A stretch of 64,000 nucleotides of DNA from Rachicladosporium sp. CCFEE 5018. Its lineage: Eukaryota; Ascomycota; Dothideomycetes; Cladosporiales; Cladosporiaceae. The stretch lies in contig NAEU01000090.1 in assembly GCA_002077045.2 (NCBI GenBank), positions 1 to 64,000 of the forward strand. The letters are read 5' to 3'. The position numbers and the translations under genes were made by a program. Below, piece by piece: positions 10,570 through 19,870 of the stretch (position 1 is its first letter; each line of letters opens with the position of its first letter). The notes beneath the pieces were generated by a model. It was not told where the DNA came from. It saw nothing but the letters and a program-made list of their open reading frames with translations, and did not search any database.

Positions 10570-13557
10570 CTAAGCACCAACCCACTTCCTCACCTTCCTC
10601 GCCCTCCTCGCCACCCCTCCACTCCCACCTGGCCGAAAGCCCCTTCCACCACTCTGCCGCGTCAGCCCAGCAGCACAGGTATCGTTGCTCCACCCCAGCG
10701 CCAGATCATCCAAGAAGAACATCCTCTGCTGCTCGCCAACAAAAGCCTGGATCTGCAGCCCTGTCAAAGCCCTGAAGCTAGGCGGGAAAGTAATAGGTAC
10801 GAGCTGGCAGTTCTGCTGCTGTGGGCAGGGAGGAACGGTGTATTGCGTCTTGTGGGCGCCGATGTCGTCGTTGATGTTGGCGTCCCAGATGTAGCCCGTG
10901 ACGTTCAGCAGGCAGGATGCAGGACCGAGGTTATCGCAGCCGACCCATGCAGTGCGCGCATCGAACCAGAAGGCTGTGTTGCCATCGTACTGACCGTTCG
11001 AGATCTCGCCTGGCTCGCCGCCAGTGGAGCCTGGAGACATGGCGGAAGGTGAGAGCGTCTTGCCTGTGCCGTTGCCAAGGAAGACGGCCAGCTTGCTACC
11101 GGAGTGAGGTGAGTAAGGCTCTTTGGGAAGTGGAGCGTAGACGCAGCCATCGGCGAAGGTAAGGTGGTGGTATGGGTTCCAGATTGGGGGAGCTTGAGTG
11201 ATGTCCAGAGAGTCATTGCCGGAGAAGGTGGGAAGATCGTCGAAAGTAAGGGTGAAGTTGCCGTGCTCGCCACAAACCGAAGGAGTAGGTAGGATCGACG
11301 ATGCTACAGTTGAGCTAGGGGGCGTAGGCGATGAGACAGGAACAGCATCTGCCGTCGATGAGCTCGTAGACGTTGTGCTGCTGCTCGAGGACGAGGCACT
11401 GGAGCTAGACGACGACACAATCGTTGCGGGTGGCGGAGGTGCTCCACCGTTGGCCAGGGAGCTCCCGAGCGTAGATAGTAAATGCGTACTCGGAGTAACA
11501 GAGCTGAGTGAAGTCGAAGCAGATGACGCGGTGACCAAGGGTGCGCCGTAGACATAGCTATAGAACGCGCTCGATGGAAGCAACGTGCTGATGGTACTGC
11601 TGTTGACAGGACCGTAGGTTGTGGCACCCATGATGCTGCGTACGATCGAGGTGAGCTCGGCAGGGCTGTATGTGACACTCGTCGCAGTGGAAGTCGCAGT
11701 GATGGATGAGGTGTTACCCGAGCTCGAAGGGATGCTTGTGGGGCTGCCACTGAAAGTCGTCGAAGTGCTTGTCGTTGGAGGAGCTTGAGTCGAAGAACTG
11801 CTGGCAGTACTGGATGAGGTGCTCGAAAAGCCAGCAGCTCCAACATCAACACTAGATGTGGCGACGCCCGTACCGTTAGCTGATGTCACAGCTGTGCCGG
11901 CAGAACCGCCAGTCGGAGCTGCAGTAGGCAAAATCCCATACGAGCCAGGAGTCATGGTGGGGAACCCACTCGAGCTGCTCGATGTACTCGCAGGATCCGC
12001 AAGTGAGCTACTGATGGTGCTCGAGGTGACTGTAGATCCAGTCGAAGTTGATGTGGCGGAGATAGCGACTTGCGACACCGTCTCCGTGGTGGTCGTAGCA
12101 TTCCCAGTGACAGTCGCGTCCTGCGGCAGAGCGCCATAGAATGTCGTGGTAAGCGTCGTGGTGCTCGTAGAGTAGGTCTGCCCACCAGAGGACGCCCAGT
12201 AGTAAGTGACAGTCGCAGTAGTAGGTACGCCATTGCTGGCAGCGTTGGCGACTGAGCCAGTGCCACTTGGAATACTCGACGATGTAGCATTCCACCCCAG
12301 ACTACCAGACCCACCAAATGAGGTCCGCGTGAGGGTACTCAACGCAGTGACAGTCGTCGTACGAGTCGTGTGTATGGTTGAGGTAGAGTCAGAGGCGACG
12401 CTGTAGGATGTTGAGGTGACTGCATCTGGCGTCACTATCGCTGTCCTCGTCAAAGTAGTCTGGATCGTGGAAGTCCTGTAGATGTAGGAGAGGGTGGAAT
12501 CGAGGGGCGAATATTGTGAAGATGATGTCGAGCTGGGCGATAGCGCCGCAGCAGAGACCGGGATAGTCGTAGTCGCAGTCACGAGAGAAGCTCCGCTGGA
12601 CGGAGAGTGGCCATAAAGCCAGGCGGTCGTGGTCGAGTCACCTGTGAAGAGGAAGGGCAGAGTCGAAGTGGTGGAGAGTGAGGCAGTTGCAGTGACAGTC
12701 ACGGTCAAAGTGCTGACCGAGGTGGACGTCGTGGTGTAGGTGGTAGTCGAGGACTCGGTGTTCGCGGAAGCCAGTCCGGCACTCGAAGTCGCGCAGGTTG
12801 TAGGGTAGATCGAAGTGGTGTAGGTAGTAGTGACCGGATAGTAGACTGTGCTGGTGATGCACTGGGCGGAAGCTCTGGAAGCAGAAGGTAAGTGAGTGGT
12901 CACGGTTTGCAGCGCTCCAAAGGCGATCAAAATCAGTATGGCCGAGACGATGATGAGGCGGATGTTGTAACGTCTGATTCCACTCCGCAGCTCATAGGCA
13001 GCGTTGACAGTAGCTTCCGGTGCAAGGTTCTCGGCAAGAGATGCGTTGGTCCTCTCAACCAGGCGATAAGAGGCGAAAGTCGTCGAGATCTTCCTCCTGA
13101 GGTATGCGAAGCTCCACTCATCGAGCTCTTCATCCGCCTCGTCCTCGTCCTGGAGGTCAAGTTGTGAGTCGGCGCGAGGCTGTCGATCCTTCTTCGCCAA
13201 AACCTTGCCAGGTTGCACAGTGCTGCCCAAGTGCGGTGCTGGTCCGTTTGTAGGCTGCTTGCGCTGCCTCAGACTCGAGCGAGGCGCATATCGTCCCGAC
13301 AAAAGTGCGATAGAGACAGAAGAGGATGCTTCCGGTGACATGCTTCTCCTGCTTGTATGTGTATACTTCGTTGACATGGCGAACGTGTTGCTGCCGTTAT
13401 AGGAGTACTGTCTCGCGAAGTTGTATTCTGTGTCGAATCGCACATCGATAAAGGTCCACCAGAAGAGTCCAGGCATGGCGTCCGCATAATGTAGGTACAG
13501 CAGGTACAAGGGGACGGGGAGCAACTTACGCGGCGATGTGAAGTAGCCCGGTGGCAA
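10570..13557 (-). CDS. Large Ser/Thr-rich type II membrane protein with conserved extracellular C-terminal domain
   Basis: The preferred model is 13557-13530 joined to 13427-10570 (intron GTAAGT...CACAG, 102 bp), 961 aa; a simpler start at 13377 without the intron gives 935 aa. The N-terminal ~190 residues are hydrophilic and acidic/basic (cytosolic). One hydrophobic span (LIIVSAILILIAFGA) follows. Then come about 550 residues dominated by Ser and Thr with many TTT/STS runs, like a heavily O-mannosylated stalk. The C-terminal ~230 residues are ordered and Cys-containing (FTLTFDDLPTF, WVGCDNLGPASC, FFLDDLALGW) and resemble the beta-rich C-terminal domain of uncharacterised fungal cell-surface proteins (I recall it as DUF7371, not checked). 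There is no N-terminal signal peptide and no GPI tail, so a signal-anchor orientation with the stalk outside is inferred. It may be a wall-spanning sensor or adhesin-like protein. Confidence 0.8.
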   Translation of the reverse strand: MPPGYFTSPRKLLPVPLYLLYLHYADAMPGLFWWTFIDVRFDTEYNFARQYSYNGSNTFAMSTKYTHTSRRSMSPEASSSVSIALLSGRYAPRSSLRQRKQPTNGPAPHLGSTVQPGKVLAKKDRQPRADSQLDLQDEDEADEELDEWSFAYLRRKISTTFASYRLVERTNASLAENLAPEATVNAAYELRSGIRRYNIRLIIVSAILILIAFGALQTVTTHLPSASRASAQCITSTVYYPVTTTYTTSIYPTTCATSSAGLASANTESSTTTYTTTSTSVSTLTVTVTATASLSTTSTLPFLFTGDSTTTAWLYGHSPSSGASLVTATTTIPVSAAALSPSSTSSSQYSPLDSTLSYIYRTSTIQTTLTRTAIVTPDAVTSTSYSVASDSTSTIHTTRTTTVTALSTLTRTSFGGSGSLGWNATSSSIPSGTGSVANAASNGVPTTATVTYYWASSGGQTYSTSTTTLTTTFYGALPQDATVTGNATTTTETVSQVAISATSTSTGSTVTSSTISSSLADPASTSSSSSGFPTMTPGSYGILPTAAPTGGSAGTAVTSANGTGVATSSVDVGAAGFSSTSSSTASSSSTQAPPTTSTSTTFSGSPTSIPSSSGNTSSITATSTATSVTYSPAELTSIVRSIMGATTYGPVNSSTISTLLPSSAFYSYVYGAPLVTASSASTSLSSVTPSTHLLSTLGSSLANGGAPPPPATIVSSSSSSASSSSSSTTSTSSSTADAVPVSSPTPPSSTVASSILPTPSVCGEHGNFTLTFDDLPTFSGNDSLDITQAPPIWNPYHHLTFADGCVYAPLPKEPYSPHSGSKLAVFLGNGTGKTLSPSAMSPGSTGGEPGEISNGQYDGNTAFWFDARTAWVGCDNLGPASCLLNVTGYIWDANINDDIGAHKTQYTVPPCPQQQNCQLVPITFPPSFRALTGLQIQAFVGEQQRMFFLDDLALGWSNDTCAAGLTRQSGGRGFRPGGSGGVARRARKVRKWVGA

Positions 13558-14843
13558 GCACGCTTCTCTTCATCTCGACTTCCTGTGGTGGTGCAGATTG
13601 GGTGTGAACGAGTGACTGAGGATAGTGGTTGAAAAGGAAGGACGATGGTCAGTGATTGTGATAAATGAACGAGTGAGGTGAGGAATGTTGTTTGGAAGTG
13701 GGCGATCGAGTGACCGCGTGTAGTGGAGTCTACAAACGCGCTAGACCGCGCCAAGAGGTGTTGTTGAAAGAGAAGGAAGGAGCGACTTGAAGCATCGCGT
13801 CGTGCAAGCACGGGATCAGGAACAGGAATCAATGGACTTCACCGTACTACTTACTAAACAGATCGCGTCTGACTTCAAGATTGCAGGACTGCCATTGTCG
13901 AATCCGTGCATCCGATCTTCTGGGAGACCAATGGCGACTGTGCTACTCTCGTCCGCGAGTGAACCACCACTTCCGGAGTCACCCCTACGAGGAATTATTT
14001 CCCAACAATGAGCGGCGGATCTTGCCCGCAATCTGATCATCAGCCTTCCCCATCAGTACATCAAGAAGTCCAAAGACGCATGGCCAATGCTAGTAGATGC
14101 ATACTACAGAGACTCCTGCTCAAGTGCGAAGGCAAGATCGAGCGTTTGCTCGGGTAACACAGAAGAACGCACGATCGCTTCGGCGTCCCGAGGCTGCGTG
14201 CGCCCGCGACGCAACGCATGAGTCCGTTCGATGGTGCGCTCGCTGAATCTGCCCAGCTTCGAACATCGGAACGGCCGAGTGTCGATCTTTTAGTGGGTGT
14301 TGCAAGCGGCGTATTCTGTTGATACTCTCAGAGATCTTGGAGACCAGGAGAACATCTGCAGCAGTGCGTGCGTGAATCTCCTCCCGTGCCTTCGACTGGC
14401 GACGTCTGGTGGTACAAAGCGGGCCGTTTCCGATCAGCCTCAGGGCACTGTGCGACGGTGTCTCAGGGGTATGCGCAACGTTGCAGCAAACGGTAAACGG
14501 ATCTCGCCCATCAAACACACATTGCGGAGGCGTCTGGAACAGTCGTGCTAAGACTGGACTCGCTTGCGGTGCTGAATTCGACCCATGCCAAGCGATTCCT
14601 TGTCGCTATTTGGGGTAGACGAGTTCTCCAGGAAGTTTGGGCCACCACCTCGTTGCTCGATGAGCCGCGAAGTCAGTAGTTTGGTTTCTTCCAATCGCGC
14701 ATATCTTCGATGTCGATGAGCGAGAGGATTTAGATCGGAGGCAACTTGATTGGTGCCGTTGACGGCGTGCAAGTGAAGCACGCGTCCACAAAAGAGACCG
14801 GCTACGGTAGTGCAAGTGGTCCTTAGGCCCTTCAGTGTACTTT
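13558..14843. other. Intergenic stretch, about 1.3 kb, no gene seen
   Basis: Upstream region of the Ser/Thr-rich membrane protein gene, followed by sequence with only short overlapping frames. I found no domain, exon chain or repeat I can support. Confidence 0.45.
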
Positions 14844-16195
14844 CTAGATCATGATGATGTATTCCGTCTGTCCTACCCAGCCAATAGGATCTTGAAGCGG
14901 ATATTGCCCAGGATCAGACTTATACTTGACCTTCTGCGCAGGCTCAGTATAATCACAGTAATCGTACTTGACTATGACCATGCCCGCGCGGCGAAACGCT
15001 CGGCGTTGCTCCAAGTGGCAGATCTCGCGAGTCTCCTCTAGGAGCATGAAAGCAGTTGCCATTTCAGATCCCCTGGTCTTGCCACTAGCTAGTCTTAACG
15101 CCCAGCAGGGCCCTGTGACGTCCTGATCGAGACTACCTGCAATTTCTCGACGATAACGAGCTCGCGTGGCCATTTTGCCTTGTAGTACGTCTCGCACGAC
15201 ACATGGGACCCGAAAGTCATCCGCATCGCTCCGTGTCGCAAATGGTTCTTTGGAGTCTATAGGCAGACTTGAGCTTTTGATAGAGTCTAGTGACACGAGC
15301 ACAAACAGCCCAGAGATGAAGAGCTTTCCACTGACTGCCTTCGCAGCTCTGTCAGTATCACTGATGCAGGTTTTATGCAAATCGATACTGCATAGTTCCG
15401 AGAAGCCGTCGGAGTTTCCGGAAACCAAGACGCTACGTTAAAGATCGCATCTTTGAAGGTAGCAGGTAAGGTATCTTCATGAATCCCGTTGCTAGTGAAA
15501 GTGGTGTACGTTTCACGCAGCAGCCGAGTCCTGATCGACCCACCCCAGCAGTGACTTAGGGCAATGTATGACTGCTCCGCTCTGTCAGATTCGACAACTC
15601 TTGGAGGATTGGGCAACACGTCCACAACTCTGGTGGGCAGTACGTGGGGCTGTCGATGACAGTCTTCGTGTCCGGCTGTACGGCTAACGCATGCCTCAAT
15701 CCAGCTTTGGACTTCCTCGAAAGGTAGGTGCTCAGGCATATCGGGCAAAATACCTTTATTAATCTCAGGAGAAGCAAGTGTAGTACATTGGACGCCAAGT
15801 AGAAGTCCCTCCTTCAATGCCTGCCAATCCTTCGGGTCTTCATAAGGACCAGCCCAACAACCGAGAGAAAGCTGATCAAGCCGGAGTGGCTTACGTGACT
15901 GGTTCTCAATCCGTATATGGAGGTTCCAGCTCTCGCCTGACTCTAAGGGGTACGTGTGTTGCTTGTGCCGCATAGAGTGTACGATGACCTCACATAGTAC
16001 ACAGCACGGCCGTTTTAGTGCCCTAAAGTAATCCCCAGAGCGATGTACGAAGTTCAGAGCGCCCATTTTGCTCTTGAGGCTTGGTTTCCAGGTTTTGCAG
16101 TAGTCGCCAGATATGACATCTCGGACTACTTCTCGGCACCGTACACAAAGGTCCCCGCCTATGGTGAAGTTACGGTGCGCACTTGGAGCGTCCAT
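14844..16195 (-). pseudogene. Heterokaryon-incompatibility (HET) domain protein, frameshifted relic
   Basis: The frame starting at 16195 has a Cys-rich N-terminus (CVRC, CCVLC) and then the HET domain core (YIALSHCWGG, then DTLPATFKDAIF). Just after this core, where the family has the tryptophan/isoleucine-rich YLWIDSLCI-type block, the frame becomes unrelated. HET-like residues reappear in a different frame between about 15410 and 14990 (a DTDRAA segment, FVLVSLDS, GPCWALR, ETREICHLEQRR). A GT-AG pair (GTAGCG...ATGCAG) exists at the break, but splicing there leads into a stop codon. A second slip seems needed near 15060. HET proteins trigger cell death when incompatible hyphae fuse and are often duplicated and lost. 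I read this as a decaying copy; an assembly error is the alternative. Confidence 0.7.
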
Positions 16196-16864
16196 TTTGT
16201 CTTCGACCAGTAGCACACATGTGTGCGCATGAAAGATGGCCTCGCCAGCGCAGGTCGGACGCCCTGGTCCGCTTCGTACTTGCCTTTGTGATCGATGTTT
16301 CAACTGGCCCATGCCCGCCTACAAATCTCGTGACTCATCGCGGACATTCTGGTGCATGCAAGCCTCGTATCGCGTCGTCATCGTCGAGTCACTCTATCAA
16401 CGTGTACGAAGACAAGGATTTGGGGGCTAGAAGCCTTTCAATGGGGTCCTCCCAGGAACATGTAGAGAAGCATTGACTCCGAGTCCCCGCGAGTCATCCG
16501 AAAGTTTGATAAGCGAAACGCACGACAGCTCACCTTTATCGCATGCACTCCGATACACCAACTATATGTCATCTTGCCATTACATCCCCGAAAAGATCGA
16601 TTAGAGTCAGCGAGCAGCATTGCTGGAGTGAGAGCCTATCACCTACAATTTCGACGCCACCACTCCCCTCTCGTTTCCCCAGGCGCCACGTGGGAACCTC
16701 GCGATCCCACCCCACCAGGCGATTCACCCCACGCTCGCCCTGTGGACGTCAAGCTGCAGAGGCCGCACGCGAAGTCACACGAGCGACTCGACACGGCTGG
16801 ACCTCCTCCAACACTCTTTCCCAGCAGCATCATTCCCTCCCGCATACTGGACTGTAACTAGCGC
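16196..16864. other. Intergenic, probable promoter/5' leader of the CCCH zinc-finger gene
   Basis: A 0.67-kb stretch between the divergent HET relic and the CCCH protein. The part next to the CCCH start (16640-16860) is rich in C and CT-tracts, common in fungal promoters and leaders. No other feature is supported. Confidence 0.4.
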
Positions 16865-18607
16865 ATGGTTCTGGGCATGACCAACGACATACATTCTAAC
16901 CTGCAGTCGAGCAACATGAACTCCATACCAATGCCGATTGGGGATGGTCAAATACCGCCGCTGTATAATGGAAACGGACTAGACAGCATAAGTATGGCTG
17001 CCCGAAGTCCACCGCGACACAATGGCGACTTCGACATGCCACACACCAACGGCGCACGGCGAGGCAGAGGCAGTGGGTTAAGCAAGCGGGCAGACACTTC
17101 GCATGTCCCCTGCAAATTCTATCTGCAAGGCCAGTGCCAGGCTGGGAGGATGTGCCCGTTCTCCCACGACCTAGAGTCGATCACACGGCCCATGCCTTGC
17201 AAGTATTTCGCCAAGGGACACTGCAAGTTTGGAACCAAGTGCTCATTACTACATATCACACCGGATGGCATGGTCATGAACCGGCGGTATGCGCCCCCGC
17301 CTCAGCAGTACCCATCAGGCGGACAGGGCCAAGGAGGGATGTATGCGCAGGCGCCGCCGGGTCTGCTCTCCATGCAAGCGCTTGGACAGCGACCAAATGG
17401 GAATGGAGAAATGTCACAAGAAGACGGCGCGAACTGGCAGTATGGCGGACAGAACGGATTTGATGTCCCCCAGCTGGACTACAGCTCTTCATCGCTTCAA
17501 TACGGATCGCCGACACAGGCCGAGCACTTCGGATCGCCACCACAGCACAAAGGTCTCAGCGTGTTGGACGCACCCTTACCGAGTTCATTCGACAGCAACG
17601 GCATCTCGATGGCGGCAAGAAATGGTCCCTTCGCAGCGTCAGTACCTTCGCGCTTCGGCATCGAGTCACCACCATCTTCGTTACCACACCACAAGTCGCA
17701 CCTCCGCAGCGTAGCTCTCCGAGACCTCCACACATCGGCTTTTGGCAATGATCGCAGCACACTCGACAGCGTACTTGCAGGCTCCTCACCACCCAGCGGA
17801 AACGATGAGCCTCTCTCATTCCCGAAACGAATCCTCCATTCCGAGCGCTTGCAAGCAAACCGCCACCTCATCTCCTCGAGCGTCGGTACCCACCTCCCAA
17901 CAACCTCCTTCGAGTACTCCGATGACTCCGACGATGAAGCCAACGAGCACACAGATCGCGAAGAAGATCTCCTCCCAGCCAGTCTGCGCGACCTGATACC
18001 CGAGAATCGACCTCGCCGAACATCACGTGGCAATGGTGTCCACCCCACCGAAAGCACAACACCGGCCATCTTCCTCGCAGCGCAACGCCGGACACTATCA
18101 AGCAACACCACGCCACAAGAAAGCAAAGTCGGCAGTCCAGCTTTCCCCACGTCCTCAAGCCCATCCCGCTACTCCGGTATCTTCGGCGCCCAACAACGGA
18201 CCACATCCTCCGACTTCATCGGCTCGCCACTGCGGAACACAGGCTTTCCGAACCCAATCACTACACATCTCAACGGCGATCTGAGTCCCACAGTCTCTTC
18301 GCCTACAAACTCCTCCACAATGTCAGGTCTGACTGCTGATATGCAGCGGACGAAATTGGGTGTGCCAATTCGCAGCCTGCCGAATGGCTCGATACCGACG
18401 AGTACGCCAGGCAGGAAGAGTCTGGATCGCAATCTGAGTAGCACGAGTGTTGGTCGGGATCGAATCGACGAGGAGGCCGAGGAGGAGCAGCTCTTCGATA
18501 TGGATGAAGTTGTGGGTGCGCCTGTCCTCCGAGAGCGCACGAGGGTCCCTGCCGCGGCCAACGGCGACGGTGGCTTTGGTCCAATTGGAGGGACTAGAGG
18601 GAGATAG
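16865..18607 (+). CDS. Tandem CCCH zinc-finger protein (Lee1-like)
   Basis: Single exon, 580 aa; the start at 16865 is the first ATG and a second lies four codons later. Two adjacent C-x7-C-x5-C-x3-H fingers occur at about residues 82-101 (CKFYLQGQC...) and 111-129 (CKYFAKGHC...). The rest is low complexity: a Gly/Gln/Pro stretch after the fingers, then long Ser/Pro-rich, probably disordered sequence with an acidic patch (about residue 355-370), ending in Arg/Gly. Fungal proteins with this layout, such as yeast Lee1, are thought to bind RNA. The many SP and TP sites could be phosphorylated (inference). No function beyond nucleic-acid binding can be read from the sequence. Confidence 0.88.
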   Translation: MVLGMTNDIHSNLQSSNMNSIPMPIGDGQIPPLYNGNGLDSISMAARSPPRHNGDFDMPHTNGARRGRGSGLSKRADTSHVPCKFYLQGQCQAGRMCPFSHDLESITRPMPCKYFAKGHCKFGTKCSLLHITPDGMVMNRRYAPPPQQYPSGGQGQGGMYAQAPPGLLSMQALGQRPNGNGEMSQEDGANWQYGGQNGFDVPQLDYSSSSLQYGSPTQAEHFGSPPQHKGLSVLDAPLPSSFDSNGISMAARNGPFAASVPSRFGIESPPSSLPHHKSHLRSVALRDLHTSAFGNDRSTLDSVLAGSSPPSGNDEPLSFPKRILHSERLQANRHLISSSVGTHLPTTSFEYSDDSDDEANEHTDREEDLLPASLRDLIPENRPRRTSRGNGVHPTESTTPAIFLAAQRRTLSSNTTPQESKVGSPAFPTSSSPSRYSGIFGAQQRTTSSDFIGSPLRNTGFPNPITTHLNGDLSPTVSSPTNSSTMSGLTADMQRTKLGVPIRSLPNGSIPTSTPGRKSLDRNLSSTSVGRDRIDEEAEEEQLFDMDEVVGAPVLRERTRVPAAANGDGGFGPIGGTRGR

Positions 18608-18859
18608 AACTAGAAGAAGCCATGTTGACGGTGAGGCGAGCCGATGCATTGGATTTGGGAAGCAGAGGGAATGAACGGGGAACTGGGAAAGCGTGCCGTT
18701 TGCATAGCCACGAACCACGACCGCAACGCATCATGAGGGTATACAGATCAGCGGCATTTTTGTACAGATGGCAGCAAATCCGCTGCAACATCATCCCTAC
18801 ATTCATGTTCCCTTTCACCCATTCGCCCCTTGAGATGCCCCTTCCATCGCAAAGTCAAA

Positions 18860-19631
18860 TCAATACTGCGTCCCAATCCGCCTCGCTACCTCCTCCCCAA
18901 GCAACTGCGGATGCCGATATACACTCGGCATCAATCCGATCCCGATTGCTCGCCTCACAGCCTTAGCCATGCGTCGCTGGTTTCGCGGCCGCAGTCCAGT
19001 GTCCCGCGAATGTTTTATGCGCCCAAAGTCCGTCGTGTACTCCGCCGTAAGACTGAAATTCTACCGTGGTGTCAGCATTCCCAACTTAGCAACAATACTG
19101 CGAAGAAGAGGGACCAACTTTGTACTCCGCCCTCGGATCAATCGCCAGACTATCCAACACATCGTGCCGTGGCCGTCCCTTATGCTTCACCCGTTTCCAC
19201 TTCGCAGCTTCCACTCCACTGAGATCGTGCGGCGCGTAGACATCGCCTACCCGCCATCGCCGGAATTGCTGTAGTTCGTAGTCCTTCCTCGCTAGATTCC
19301 TCGCCAATTGCGCGAGCACCGGCGCAGATTTCTGTCTTGCCTGAGTGGTCGAGGCGATTTGGTGGAGGAGCGAGGTTGCGAGGGCTGTGCTTGGCGTTGC
19401 TGGGGTTTGGGGGGAGGCGTCGGCGGAGGAGGGGGCGGTGGGAGATGTGGGAATAGGTGTTCGGGAGGGTGGAGGTTGGTATGGTGTCTGGAGGGAGGCT
19501 GCGAGGGTTGAGGCGGAGGTGGGGGGTCGGGTTGACGGTGGAGGGCGGGTGGAGGTTGCGACGCCGCGGCAGTGGGTACAGAGATTGGAGGGTGATAGGG
19601 CGAGGCGCTTGAAGGCGCGTTCGAGGGACAT
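18860..19631 (-). CDS. RSM18: Mitochondrial small-subunit ribosomal protein bS18m (Rsm18)
   Basis: Two exons: 19631-19119 and 19060-18860 (58-bp intron with donor GTTGGT), 237 aa. Exon 1 gives a long Thr/Pro/Ser-rich leader typical of fungal mitochondrial ribosomal precursors, then ARKDYELQQFRRW and the AEYK junction. Exon 2 supplies the conserved S18 core: NFSLTAEY, GRIKHSRDTGLRP, NQRRMAKAVRRA and IGLMPSVYRHP. The core is intact and the C-terminus extends only a few residues further. The protein should bind 15S rRNA on the platform of the mitochondrial small subunit. The frame is open upstream to 19775, but 19631 starts next to the likely targeting sequence. The divergent neighbour also looks mitochondrial. 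Confidence 0.92.
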
Positions 19632-19870
19632 GATGGCTGTGTGGGGTTGTTTGCTGTTCAATGTTGAAGCTGAGGTGTGGGTGTTGTCTCGACTCCTCCG
19701 AGATCTCCGCGTTCTATGCGGGACATTGATTGACCTCATCATCATTGGAGCTCTACCCATGGCAGTCGCAGCCACTCCATGACGGATGTACAGGCCATTG
19801 GACTAGCTAGATCCGTTTATAATGTACATACGCATATGACTGGAAGAGTCACTGGATAGCCACAGGCAAG

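Noticed and set aside
11198..12406. Several plus-strand Val/Glu/Ala-rich frames
   Set aside because: Shadows of the Ser/Thr-rich stalk on the other strand.
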